Positions 1 through 31,230 of a DNA stretch of 64,000 nt are shown piece after piece. Location: contig NC_084462.1 in NCBI RefSeq assembly GCF_027409185.1, positions 83,624,179-83,688,178 of the forward strand, given 5' to 3'. Under the pieces are notes generated by a model, which was given only the letters and a program-made list of their open reading frames with translations, was not told where the DNA came from and made no database searches. This stretch comes from Cynocephalus volans (lineage: Eukaryota > Chordata > Mammalia > Dermoptera > Cynocephalidae). Made by a program: the position numbers and the translations under genes. Position 1 is the stretch's first letter; each line of letters opens with the position of its first letter.

Positions 1-480
1 TCTTAGATGACTTGAACTAGTTATAAACAGTTTGATAAAATCAGAGCAAGGGTGATCCAACAGGAAGTAGATTTAATTGGTCACCACTGGTTTGATTCAG
101 TAAAATATACTCTGAACCAGTCAAAATTTATGAGCCCGTCAGAACTTGCTTGTGCAAGTTAGAACCTATTTGAGCTAGCTAAAACCAATCTGAGGCAATT
201 AAAACTATTAAAATAAGACTCAAATAATTTTGGTTTGATACTTCTGGTTTTAGCCAAAGTGGTTTTAGATCAGTCTGAAATAGTTTATAAGTAGAACTTC
301 TTTTAACTCTTTTAACTCACTCTAATTGTATGAACTAGTCAGATTCTTTTGAACAGGTATGAGGTTGCTAAAATGGGTTGGAGTATTTTATATGGATTTG
401 AACTGTTTTTAAGTTGATCAGAACTCTTTTGGAATAGAAATGTCTATTTAAAATGAATTGCAAATGGTTAGAACCAACCC
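1..480. repeat. Degenerate ~10-bp tandem array (GAACYAGTTTGA-like)
   Basis: The stretch is built from diverged words such as GAACTAGTTA, AAACAGTTTGA, GAACCAGTCAAAA and AAACCAATCTGAGG, recurring roughly every 10-11 bases. No standard interspersed repeat explains it. It is probably an old minisatellite whose units have decayed. The left edge is cut by the window. Confidence 0.5.
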
Positions 481-654
481 CATTTACCCCCCCAAAAAGA
501 TTGGAATTAGTTTGAAAGTGATCTCTGTTGTTTCAGCAATTTAGTCTGAGTCAGCCAGCAATCTTTTGTGCTAGAAAGAGATGTTTTGAGCTGGCCAGTG
601 CCAATTTCAGAAATTGTTCTACATCTTCAGGGAAAATCTGAATGTCTTGAATGG

Positions 655-905
655 GGAAAAGGGAGCGAGCTAACATTTACCAGCTACCCAGTATATGTCA
701 AGCATTGTGCTGGGCACTTGACAAACAGTATCTTATTCAGTCTTCAGAATGATGGTGTGAATTAGCATGCATTATCTTCTCTTTCATAGAATGGAAATCT
801 AGAAATATAAGACACAGAGACATCCAAGTAGTTGGTATGTGGAAGATTTGGGATTCAAACCCAGCTCTGCTTGACTTCATGTGTTTCCTATTAGACTACC
901 TTGTG
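655..905 (-). repeat. MIR SINE, antisense
   Basis: Old tRNA-derived MIR read in reverse: AACATTTACCAGCTACC...TGCTGGGCAC at the left, an ATAGAATGGAAAT-type segment in the middle, and GGATTCAAACCCAGCTCTGC (box-B region) at the right. Confidence 0.7.
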
Positions 906-2986
906 AGATATCATACCACTGAGTAATGGACATAAAATTTTGGGTAGAATAGATATTGGACTTGGAGTTAGGAAATCTAGATCTAGACGGTGCAAATCAG
1001 TTAACCACTCTGGCTTCTGTTTTATCCTTAAGAAAACTGAGCCCAGAGAGTGACAGGTCTGAGCATTTATTTTCAGATCAAGAAATCAGATAAGTGTCTT
1101 AAAAGTGCAGACTATGATTAATATTGATGGTGGTATCTATACCTTCAGTTTGTGGTATTTGGGTTGTTAACGTTTCCTTTATGATAGCTTTGTTAGTATT
1201 GCTATCAGGAATAGAAAACAAAACTCACAAAGACTTACATGTGTGATTCTTCACCCATGGAAATGAAACACATTGAATTGTTGGTACAACAGAGATAGTT
1301 TCATCTAAGTCTTTGAATTTCACTCAAGTGGGTTTAGCAAATTCTAGAATATTGAAGCTATCGGTGACAGCATTTTCTCTTGTACCTTAAATTTTATAAA
1401 AACATAGTTATGAAAATAACCAACTTTTTCCAAATTAAAAGCAAAGATGAAATAAGGTAGCCACAGTGTCTTCTTGCATCGTTCTCATTGCAGAATTGGA
1501 GAGTTGCCTTTTGCTTCCTCATTCAATTTGAGGGGAATCCTCCCAAATGATTCAATGTTGTCTGAATCTGCTTTTAAATTCTTAGTGCTCATTTCTAAAT
1601 AACTTGGAGGTAAGTGGGATGCTGTGATATGACATGCTACAATGTTTATGCATAAGTGGTCATCTTTTGGAGAGAAATCTGTTATGTATCATTAATACTG
1701 GCAACTTACACCTGCAAATACAGACACTGTTAAGATAGGAAAGTCATCATCTTTAAATTGTCACTCTTTATAGTGTGCAAATAGAACTATGAATGTTTGT
1801 AGAGGCTCTGCCCTTATCGACTGGCCAGCCATATCTGAAATGTGAGGTCCCAGATCTGCACTAAGGCACTATGAGGAAGTACATTGCAGCAGCTCTTAGG
1901 GCTCAACATTGAGGATTTTTGAGCATAAGGTGAGTCACCAAGTTGAGGATGAGGTGGGGAAGCCAACTTTGAAAGTCAATAAGTGTCTTTGCCTGAGTTT
2001 TTATTAATTTTATGGATCTATAGAAATAATCCTATAGGAAGCACTGAGTATTACAGCAAAGTTTCTGGATATGGCGCTGGGTGAAAAGCAGACAACATGG
2101 GGAAAATCAGCATCACCTAACATAGGGCATCTGGTGTTTGTGTGGAGAGGTGAATATATATGTTTGAATGGGCAGGTGGAGTTGTCAGTGATAATGGGAT
2201 AGCTGGTAATGTTTTCTGATTTTTAGGAGAGTTTATTGTCATCAGAGATGGGAGGATAGAGGTGAGATGAAGTATAAAAAGAAGAAAGCCTTCCCTGGAA
2301 AGAAACTCAGTTTTCAGTTGGACTGATATTTCAAGCTTGAATCTATTGAAAGGATAAAAATAAATCATGAAAAGTGTTGATTGCAGAGAACTGAAAATAA
2401 TCATGGTTAGGTATTGCTGGTAAAAATGACTTTTTCTTCTTTAAGGTGGACTTTTGTTTTAGTACTGAAGAGTTGAATTTTCAGCAGTTCTTGTTAGAAT
2501 ATTAAAATAAGTATAGGTAAATGAAGCCCTTAGTTGTGGAACAATGGTCTCTGAGTGGTGACTGCTTAAATCTGGAACCCAGTTCCCAAGTGAGCAGTGA
2601 TATTCCAGAGAAGTCTAATATAATATGTAGCACATATTAATAATAATAATAATATATAAGGAAGCTGCAAGCCAAATTTTACTTGTAAATTAACAATGTC
2701 TTCAAAGGAAATATAACAACATGAAGATGAATAGGATAAATGAAATTACCTAGATATCCAAGTAAAAAGAGAGAAAAGCCAAGGATCCAGCACTAGGAGA
2801 CTTTGAAAAAGGAGGGAGAATTGAAACCACTTGCACTCTAAGAATTACTATTATTCTCCTTCCTCCTTTCTTTGATTAGTTTTTGTTCTGTGTGGTCTGC
2901 AGATAAGATTTGGTGACTATTATCTTCTTGTCGATTATAATTCTCACTTGGAATTTTTGTCTTAATAGTACATTAAAACTAAACTG
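906..2986. other. Non-coding intronic or 5' flank of RAB27A
   Basis: No exon, RNA gene or clear young repeat was recognised. The sequence is AT-rich with a short (TAA)n/TA run near 2636-2658. The short ORFs here, such as 2117-2404 on the minus strand, have no recognisable domain. Confidence 0.5.
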
Positions 2987-3143
2987 TTAGTTATTGACCA
3001 TTATTTCAGTAGTATCTAGCAAATTATTAGATCCTCAGAGACAGTGAACAGTATGTAACCCACTATTAGTTATTGACCATTATTTCAGTAGTATCTAGCA
3101 AATTATTAGATCCTCAGAGACAGTGAACAGTATGTAACCCACT
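2987..3143. repeat. Perfect 79-bp tandem duplication
   Basis: Two head-to-tail copies, 2987-3065 and 3066-3143, starting TTAGTTATTGACC and ending GTAACCCACT. They read identically across about 78 bases. Identity implies a recent event or an assembly artefact. Confidence 0.9.
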
Positions 3144-3191
3144 CTTCACAGAACTCCTCGGCATATCGGTGTTACATCAAGGTACTTGTTG

Positions 3192-3318
3192 GGGGCTGAC
3201 TGGTTAGCTCAGTTGATTAGAGCACGGTGTTACCACACCAAGATCAAGGGTTTAGATCCCCATACAGGCTTGCCACTAAAAAAAAAAATAAAAAAAAATA
3301 AATAAATAAATAAAGGAA
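3192..3318 (+). mobile_element. tRNA-Ile-derived SINE with A-rich tail
   Basis: GGCTGACTGGTTAGCTCAGT start (box A TAGCTCAGTTG), box-B-like GGTTTAGATCC, and a tail of A-runs with (AAAT)n. It is flanked by a 10-bp direct repeat GTACTTGTTG at 3182-3191 and 3319-3328. It lies in the intron immediately before RAB27A coding exon 1. Confidence 0.88.
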
Positions 3319-3420
3319 GTACTTGTTGAACTGAATATTAAGTTGTCACTTTATTAATTAATAACTAATATTTTCTAATGGATTTTAATAAATATGCATT
3401 TGTTTGTATTTTGCAGGTGA

Positions 3421-23355
<19,935 letters not shown>

Positions 23356-25470
23356 AAGTCAAGTGAGTGACACAGTATTTCAGGTGGCCCATGTCTGTGA
23401 TCTTCTCTATGGTTGATACGTGGCACAGTGAGAGATCAACAGGCATTGTGTATAGACTGCTGCTTACCATCCCTGTTAGGCCTGTAAATAAAGCATCCAG
23501 TTTTACAATTAATTTGTTGTAGCTTTGTAAATATGTCTTTAAGATTCAGCCCGAGAATTAAGAGAAATATTTCACAGAGCCAAAAGTGCCTTATAAAACC
23601 TTATCACATGGCAGTAGATAATTTAAGGATTCCAGATTTTGCAGCCAGAGAAGAGTATATTTATTACATAGAATGACTGAGGATACTGTCACCCGCCTTA
23701 ATGGAGATAGGCCCAGAGTCTCACTTTTAAGATCTTAGATGCAAATATAAAACTATCACAGTCTTGAATCCAAATTTAAAAACTTGTGCCATAGGTGACC
23801 TTCTAAAATGCTATCAAAATCCCTTGAATGTTAAAAAAGAATATACACACACATCAGTTCAATGTCTTTGAGTGCTAATTTTATGTACACATTCCTTTTA
23901 ATATGAAAATAGGACAAATTACTGCTGTAGCTACAGACCTTGGATAGACTGGATTGACCAATTGTATACTCACTGTTTTGTTGGTGGGAAAGGAAGGTGT
24001 GAGGACAGGGGTGGCTTAGTGTAATATGGGCAACTGAAGTAGGGCTTTTGGCTTTCCACTGTATTTCCATTGCTCTGAAGGGTTGATTGATGGGTCAAGG
24101 ATTTTATGTCTTTAGTTCACAGTGATCTGTGCATTCGTACTTGACCTATGTGTTGGCTGCATCTGAACATAGCCAATGTTTATGCTGAAGTTATTTGTGA
24201 CTGGTGAATATTTAGCTTCTTTTTTCTTCATATTTATAAAGGTGGTATGGCATTTTCAGGCTGCAGTTTCACTTGGCTTATAAACTACTAATCTTTTGTC
24301 TTCACCATCAGGCTTTGTATCATTGAGATCTGTACCTTGTATTATTTTTTCATTGGTAGAATTGAAGGAATTGGTTTTTAATTACATAAAATATCTGTTT
24401 GCTATTTGGTGGAAGCTAGATGTTTATATTCAAGTGGTCACATTTGTACTCTAGTTCAATATGAGAAAATTGAAGTGTTCTCTAGCCTGTATTTTTCATT
24501 GAGATCATGGACATCTACTGTACTTGCTGGTTCTTGCCAAGATTATGCATTCTGCTGTGTTGCCAAAGTGTCTTTATACCAAATTAAAGGTGGTTTTAAA
24601 GTATGCTCCATGGAAGTTGTTTATAAAGTTCAAAGATCATTTAGGGGAAAATTCTTATTTATTAAAGTGGCTTAAATTTTCCAAAGAGTTTAATGGCTAT
24701 TTAGGAAGAAATACTACTCATTATAATTTAAATCAAGAATAAAAATAAATGTATTTTGTGGCAGCAAATGTTTGACAGAACTATAATTATAAAAATATGA
24801 GTATGATGGAAAATAATTACTTTTCTATGATAATTTCTAAACAGCTTTTTTATTGAGCGCTTGTCATGCTTTTTGCCACTGCCCTTCTAAGACTCCCATA
24901 ACAAACTTAGTGATAGTTACTAAGATTTTATGTATTTCTATCCTTGAAATGAGGGCATCTTTTAAATACCAAAGAAGTCATTGAAGCCTATGCATTTGAA
25001 TTGTATATTCCAGTGAGGAAAAAAGATTCAAATGTTTCAAGGCTGGGTCATAGTCATACATCAGTGCCTTCCAACTTTGCCATAAGACTTTAGTGGAATA
25101 CATTATAATTTTACAGCTACATATCAGGGCACATTTTATATGGCATATTTTTGTAGTTAAAAATAAATAAGACAGTTTTGCATGTTTCAGTTTTTAAGAA
25201 CCAAGTAAGTAATTAGCTACAGATTCCATTGGCCTTAAACATACAATTAAATGTATACATGATTCAGTACATACAGAAGAACCACCTTTAATTATTGAAA
25301 TAAATAACCTGTATTTTCTTTGGAAATCATTTGTTTAAATTTGATATTGAAGTATTATATTTTTGTGTGTCAATGTATTTTCCTATTTACAAGCCTTTGT
25401 AAAAGTGAATTGTAACATCAGTGAACCTTGTGCCAATTAAGCGATAATAAAAATGTGGTTTAGTTTGTCA
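23356..25470 (+). other. RAB27A: RAB27A 3' UTR
   Basis: AT-rich, ORF-free sequence after the stop codon. AATAAA signals occur at 23487-23492 (proximal), 24738-24749 (two overlapping) and 25446-25451 (distal). The distal one is followed by a GT-rich run (GTTTAGTTTGTCAAGTTTGTGTGTG), as expected at a cleavage site, so the main 3' end is placed near 25470. Alternative polyadenylation at the proximal signal would give a UTR of only about 150 nt. The extent is inferred, not shown by transcript data. Confidence 0.7.
25446..25451 (+). promoter_or_regulatory. RAB27A: Distal poly(A) signal of RAB27A
   Basis: Canonical AATAAA, followed within about 20-35 nt by a T/GT-rich downstream element. It is the last good signal before an L2- and L1-rich intergenic stretch begins. 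Confidence 0.65.
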
Positions 25471-25950
25471 AGTTTGTGTGTGAACATAACTTCATTTCCC
25501 ATCACAATAAAGTTTCAAACCAGGGGTTGTAAAGCTCAAGGAAACCAAATTCAGAGATAATAGATTCCATCACATGCTCATTGAGGGGTCAGCCAAGACA
25601 ACATATTCTGAAAAAAGTAATTCAAAATGTTGTTATCAAACATTTATTGTGTACCCACCCTGTGGGAATTATTGCACTAGGCAATCAGACAAACCAAACC
25701 TAATTAAGACCTTTATTACTAAATTACTTAGACTTTATTACTAAAGACGAAGATTGGGGCTGAGAGACATTGCAAGAGACAAGGGGAAAGGTATAGTCAT
25801 TGACTGGATGAGGAGGGAATGTGTGGAGTGATGGCTTCTCGGATTTTATTTTCTACCACTCTCCACCTCACTCCTCTCAGGCACACTGGTCTCCGTGGAG
25901 CAGTCAAGTGTGCTCCTGCCTCAGAGCTCTTGCATTTGCTGCTCATCTCT

Positions 25951-26683
25951 TTTTAAAAAAATTATTGAATCAAAATTGATTATACATATTTTGGGGGTTC
26001 AACGTTGAGATATGTTGATCAAATCAATATTACTAGCATATATATTGTTACAAATCATACTTATTCTTTATGCCCCTTGTCCAATCTCACCCCATCTCCA
26101 TCACCCTCCCCTTCCCCCCTCTAATTACCCTAGATTTCTTCTCTCCTTCTGAAAGAATAATGGTTACTCTGTTGATATGTTGCATGGATAATCTGTCCAA
26201 TACTGAGAGGTGTAATCAGGTCCCCCAATATTATTGTAGAGCAGATGCCTCTTCTGTCACCCTGGAATGGGCTTTGTGAAGAGAGACATCCTCCTCTTTT
26301 CTTTATCTCTGCTGATGACTCTCCTTGTGTCAATGCACTCCAGTGGCTGGCGGACCATCTACATGGTGGTTGTGGCATCTGGCCGCTTTTGTGGCAGCCA
26401 TGGTTATCGTGGTAGCTGTGGTGGGCCACCCACATGGATGTGATGTTTTTGGCATACTCCTTGGTGCTGACAGTGTACCTGGTTGTGGGGGGGTCCGGTC
26501 CCTGGCTCCATCCCTCGGGTCCCCGGGCAGGTCCCAGGGTGCTGGCATAGTGTGTCTGGTTGTGGGAGGGGGATCCAATCCCTGGCTCCATCCCTTGGGT
26601 CCTGAGGCACTGGTGTGGTGTGCCTGGTTGTGGGAGGTGGAGTCTGATCCCCTTCTCCATGCCTCGGGTCCCCTGCCGTGGGA
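25951..26683 (-). mobile_element. Composite L1-derived element, copy 2 (5'-truncated, antisense)
   Basis: Read on the minus strand it ends in the same 3'UTR as copy 1 (ATATGTATAATCAATTTTGATTCAAT plus an A-rich tail). It contains the same endonuclease relic and unique segment, and stops within the VNTR. The flanks TGCTCATCTCT (25940-25950) and TGCTAATCTCT (26684-26694) form an 11-bp target-site duplication with one mismatch. Minus-strand ORFs across it, up to 176 codons, are VNTR readthrough and not genes. Confidence 0.82.
26478..26683 (-). repeat. VNTR of composite element copy 2
   Basis: CCTGGTTGTGGG-type unit starts fall at 26478, 26555 and 26623, spaced 77 and 68 bp. This is the same unit as in copy 1 but with different unit lengths and number. 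Confidence 0.8.
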
Positions 26684-27294
26684 TGCTAATCTCTGTATAT
26701 CTGCTTGGCTCCCTCTGCCATCCTTAAAGACTGTCAAGTGTCTCCCTGTCTGAAAGAACTTTTCTGATCACTTTATATAAAATAGCAGTATCTCCCCTTC
26801 ATGGCCCCAACCAGATTGTCATCACCTGACCTGTTATCCTGCTTTGCTTTTCTCTGTATCACTCATCACCACTTGACATATTTACATGATTGTCTCTATC
26901 CACTAAGATACAAGCTCCACAAGTACAGGGACTGGGTAGTTTTCTTTAAAATTGTGTTGCTATCACCCAGAAAAGGGCCTGGTACAAAATAGGTACTCAA
27001 ATGTTTGTTGATTGAATAGAGGCAGCAGGGGCAAGTGAAAGAACTTTCAAAATAGGAGTCATTATTAATGTTCAAAGACAGAGGAGTAGAATTTGAAAAG
27101 TACAGCATCAAAAATGTTTGGAAATGCTCATATATAATAAATCCTTATTGGTTCATTATAAGAAATTAGGAAATCTGAGAAGTACATTCTTATCTTTTGA
27201 AGAGGATGTCAAAATGGGTAACAATCTATTTAAGAAATGTTCTATAAGGAATGTTTCACTGGCATTTTTATAAACTGTAAATCTCTATAGTAGA

Positions 27295-30105
27295 ATTTCT
27301 AGTCTTCTGTTTTTGGCAATATGGGGGACTATATAACCAGAAAGCTTTCCCATTATAAAATACTTAGATAACGCTGGATAAAATATAATGAACATATTTT
27401 AAAAAATGTACTGCTGATTTCTCAAGATAGTAGGGGAAATACCCTAAGATCACCCCTCTTTTCCCCCAAACGGTAGCAGCAACAGAGGGAACTAATAACA
27501 AGAGAGAGAACTTACAACAACCTGACGTTTAGTGTGGCTTGCTTTATGGTTTCATTTTGCCAGTATCAGTAATCACGGTAATAGGTTTTAATGGTTACAT
27601 ACCATTAGAGAAAACCTTGCATTTGCTGGGAGCAGGGTGCCAGAACCGAGAGCCCTCCATCCCTAAATACACTAAGCCAGGACCTGGTCTATGTCTTTTG
27701 TCTGCTGTGATAACTTATCACCATAAGTCTGCTCTTACACAGGTTTGAGATTCAAGTTTACACTACCTATTTTTTTTTTATGGGAATGTTTAAGCCAAGA
27801 AATTAACATAAAAATTAACATAAAAAAAAGATTTTCTATGGATTACTTGGTAGAAGCCAAGCAAAATCTTTTCAGATGGAGCATCTCTACACAGACCTTA
27901 CAGAATTTCTACAGAGAACACCCAACTACGGATGAGCTCACAATTTAAAAATACAATCCATTTCTTCCTCACCCTCATCACCCCCAATCACGAGCAAGGT
28001 CCAGTAGACCAAATAGCAGGATTTGGCATTTAAGAACTTAAAATAATATACTTACCACATGGAGACCATAAAGGAAAAATATTTTAAATAATTACAAATA
28101 TTAAAGGAATTAAAAAATCTGGGAAGACAATATTAAAGATACCAAACTGATTTGAATTAAAAGACAACTTTGCAATAAAAAATATAGCCACTGATGTTCA
28201 AAACTTAATGGTTAGACGTTAAGGTTTGACAGAGTTAAAGAGAAAATTGGTGAAGTAGAATGTAGGTCAAAGGAAATTACGCAGAATTCAGGAGAGAGAG
28301 AAAGAATTAGAAAGTATCAGAGAGGTTAAGAGATATGGAGGAAAGAAAAATATTCCAACCCCCCCCCCCAAAAAAAAACCTATTAGGAATTCCAGAAGAA
28401 GAAATTAGAGAAACTGGAGCAGGAGGCGATATATGAAAAGATAATAGCTAAGAGTTTTCCAGTAATTATAAAAGACACATACTCTCAGATCCAGGAATCC
28501 TAAATCCCAAGCAGGATAAATGAAAAGAAATAGTATTTCCAAGATTTCATTTCAATTTGTTGGGTGTGGAATACATGTTTTTCTCCCCTTCCTCTTATAT
28601 TCCATTAAAATAGTTGCAAAGAAAAGAAAAATTTCTAAGGCTGGTTACCAATTCAACCTGTAGTGAAGCACTGAGTATGTTCATAGGCTGAAGGGAACAA
28701 ATCTCCGGTGATGCCTTAAGGTATGGAATTAAGAACATGGATAAGAGAGGTGGCCTCTGACATCAAAGGTAAGGGAGTAAAGCTGGGTACTCGTGTAGGT
28801 GGGAAGAATAGGAAATTTCTTGTTGAAGTAGCAGGAAAAAAACTGAGAGTTGGAAGGAACTGTGTAAAGACGTTGGGCAGACTGATAAGGCTCTTCCATA
28901 ATAGTTGAAGAAGATAGGAGAGGGAGATTAAAAAGGAGTAAAATAATTTTCCATTTCTTGGTGGACAATGAATGAAGTGTTGGGAAGATGTTTATTACTA
29001 AAATTTTTGGTATGTGCCTTTGCTGTTTAACATCATTCTGGAATTACTAGCCAAATGAATAGACAAGAAAAATATAAGTATCAGATAAAAGGAGAAAACG
29101 TGTATATGCACGTTATAGCTAGACAAACTGATTCTAAAGTTAAAATGGAAGAATAAAATTTGAAGATTAGCCACAGAAACAATGAATAATAAAGACAAGG
29201 AAGAAAGGGAGAAGAGGATAAACAAGTTATTTTAAAAATTACAGTAATTTAAACATTTGGGAACTAGCACATAAATAGATAAAACAATGGAACAAAGCAG
29301 AATTCAGAGGTAGAACCATAGAGAAATAACATTTTGAATCAGTGGAGAAAAGGATGCCTTATACACTATATAGTATTGGGAGAAAAATACTGGATTCCTA
29401 TGTCATTATTTATACTTAAATTCTGGATCAGTTGAAATGTAAATGTAAAAAATGACACTACAAAATATAAAAGAAAAATTCTGAATAACAATTTTGCAGT
29501 GAACAATGCAGCTCCATGCAAAATACCAAATTCAAAACCATAAAAGATTGGATAGATCTGAATACATACAAGTAAAACATTTCTGCATGGAAAAATACTA
29601 TACACAGAGATTAAAATATTGATAAATTGGGAAATAATTCTAAAAGTATGTCAGCAAAGGGATAACCCTAATATGTAAATTGCCTTTAAGAATCAACAAT
29701 ACAATAGAAAACTGTGTAAAGGACATAAACAGGCAATTCACAGAAAAAAACAGACTTGAAACATCGCAAAAGATTCTTAATCTCATTCATAAATAAATGC
29801 AAATTGAAATAACGGGAAAACTTTTCAGCTCAGGTTGGCAATGATCACCTTTGACAGGTGTGTGGTGAAACAGGTTAAGTATTATTTGGCAAAAACTTTT
29901 GGGAGGCAATTTAGTATTCTCTACTAAAATTTAAAACTGTATATATCTGATCTAGAGGTTCTATACAGATAAATTCCTTTGAAAAAAAAAGTCAGTAAGG
30001 ATGCTTAGTATGTCAAAAGATAGAAATGCCTATTGATAAGTGACCAATTAAAATTATACGTTCATACAATGGCACACATGTAACTATGAAAAAGAATATT
30101 CATAA
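27295..30105 (+). repeat. Old L1/HAL1-like relic, sense
   Basis: It starts TTTTGGCAATATGGGGGACTATATAACC, a 5'UTR-like opening of old L1s. Decayed ORF1-like A-rich text follows to about 28.5 kb, with a C9/A9 run near 28362. L1-like 3' text lies near 29.0-30.1 kb (AACAGGTTAAGTATTATTTGG, ACAATGGCACACATGTAACTATG). It is heavily degraded, with no usable ORFs, and may be two adjacent relics. Confidence 0.55.
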
Positions 30106-30109
30106 TAAA

Positions 30110-30225
30110 ATATGTATTGAATGATTCTTATGAGCTCGGAACTGTTCTAGATACTGGGGATACACCTGTAAACAAAACAGACAAAAGTACCTGCCTCTCA
30201 TAGAGCTCACATTCTAGTGAAAACA
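30110..30225 (-). repeat. Ancient MIR/L2-type fragment, antisense
   Basis: GGAACTGTTCTAGATACTGGGGATACACC...AACAAAACAGACAAAAGTACCTGCC...GAGCTCACATTCTAGTG is a widespread ancient mammalian repeat. The exact family is uncertain. Confidence 0.55.
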
Positions 30226-30479
30226 TATAACAGCAAAATGCAGAAAAGGGTGAACAGTATGTTCATAAGTATTTTAAAGAAGAGGGAGTAGAGACACGTA
30301 CACGTTTGTCTACGCACGGAAAATCTCTGGTAGGTAATAAAAGGAACCGTTTGCCACTGGGGAGGACTGGAGGCTTGGGAGGGAACTTTAGTTTCCTGTG
30401 AAAATGTTTGTTTACTGCACATGCATATTAATTAAAATGGGGGGTAAAGGAGAACACCACTTCATATTTTCAAAAAATT

Positions 30480-31230
30480 GCTAGTAAAGTCCTCGGAGCC
30501 TCGGCGACTTATGTGTTTGCGTTGCAGTGTTCAAAGTACGTTAGGCAGAAGGTTCTCGCCGCTTACACCGGCAAGTTCGCTTGCGACGGGAATCAAGGGC
30601 TGGCCTAGCGCAGGTAGTGGAAAAACGGGATGAGTTAGCCCAGTGTGCGGAGAGCCCTCTGGGGTAAAGCACAAACCAAAGATAAGACGTAACACCCGCG
30701 TCAAGTGCTGACTCAGAGAGGAAAAAACAAGGGCTCTAAGGTAGCGTTCTGAAGGCGGGGCAAAACCACGCGTCACTTTCCCAGCGTAAAAGGCGGCCAA
30801 GCCGAGTCTGCACTTCTGCGCCTGCGCCTGAGCTTGCGCCTGCGAACACGGCACGGCTTTCGCTCGCGCGGCCGCCAGGAGGCGCCGTCAGGTTCGCACC
30901 GCTTCTCAGGGGCTCAAAGGAGCGAAGGACGCCCTTTTCCGGGTCGGGAACGGGGAAGAGAATCACTTCCTGTGAGGGCCCTACGTCACTTCCTCTCAGG
31001 CTAGGCGTTTGTTCGGTGGGGACCCACGCGGGTTCAACATGCGTATCGAAAAGTGTTACTTCTGTTCGGGGCCCATCTATCCCGGCCACGGCATGATGTT
31101 CGTCCGCAACGATTGCAAGGTGAGGCGGCCGAGACCAGCCGGCGCCCAGCCGCGTTCCCGCGGGTCCGGGGCGCGCCCGCTCGGCGCCAGGTTCTTCTGC
31201 GCCTTCTGGGTTTGCTCCGGTTTCCCCGCG
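30480..31230 (+). promoter_or_regulatory. RSL24D1: CpG-rich promoter of RSL24D1
   Basis: An abrupt rise in G+C and CpG covers the region just before and through exon 1. Motifs: an NRF1-like TGCGCCTGCGCCTG at 30818-30830, and ETS-type sites TTTTCCGGG (about 30935), CACTTCCTG (30964-30972) and CACTTCCTC (30988-30996). A CRE/ATF core TACGTCAC lies at 30982-30989. The pyrimidine run CACTTCCTCTC just 40-50 nt before the ATG is a plausible start site. No TATA box is obvious, as expected for a housekeeping ribosome-biogenesis gene. Activity is inferred. Confidence 0.75.
31039..31119 (+). CDS. RSL24D1: RSL24D1 exon 1 coding part (residues 1-27)
   Basis: ATG in CAACATGC. It encodes the first zinc-ligand pair (C6, C9) and ends AAG|GTGAGG, phase 0. 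An in-frame TTG lies upstream at 31009, but the conserved protein starts at this ATG. Confidence 0.96.

Larger units (their letters stand above)
25870..26760. repeat. L2-type relic split by a later insertion
   Basis: CCTGCCTCAGAGCTCTTGCATTTGCTGCTCATCTCT (to 25950) continues at TATATCTGCTTGGCTCCCTC (26696 on). Together they resemble the 3' region of an ancient L2 LINE, interrupted by the element at 25951-26683. Confidence 0.65.

Noticed and set aside
26130..26660. 176-codon minus-strand ORF as a protein gene
   Set aside because: It runs through the VNTR and endonuclease relic of composite element copy 2; the repetitive Gly/Pro/Thr-rich translation is tandem repeat readthrough.
31009..31038. 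In-frame upstream TTG extending RSL24D1
   Set aside because: The conserved protein starts at ATG 31039 in a good context; the TTG has no support.
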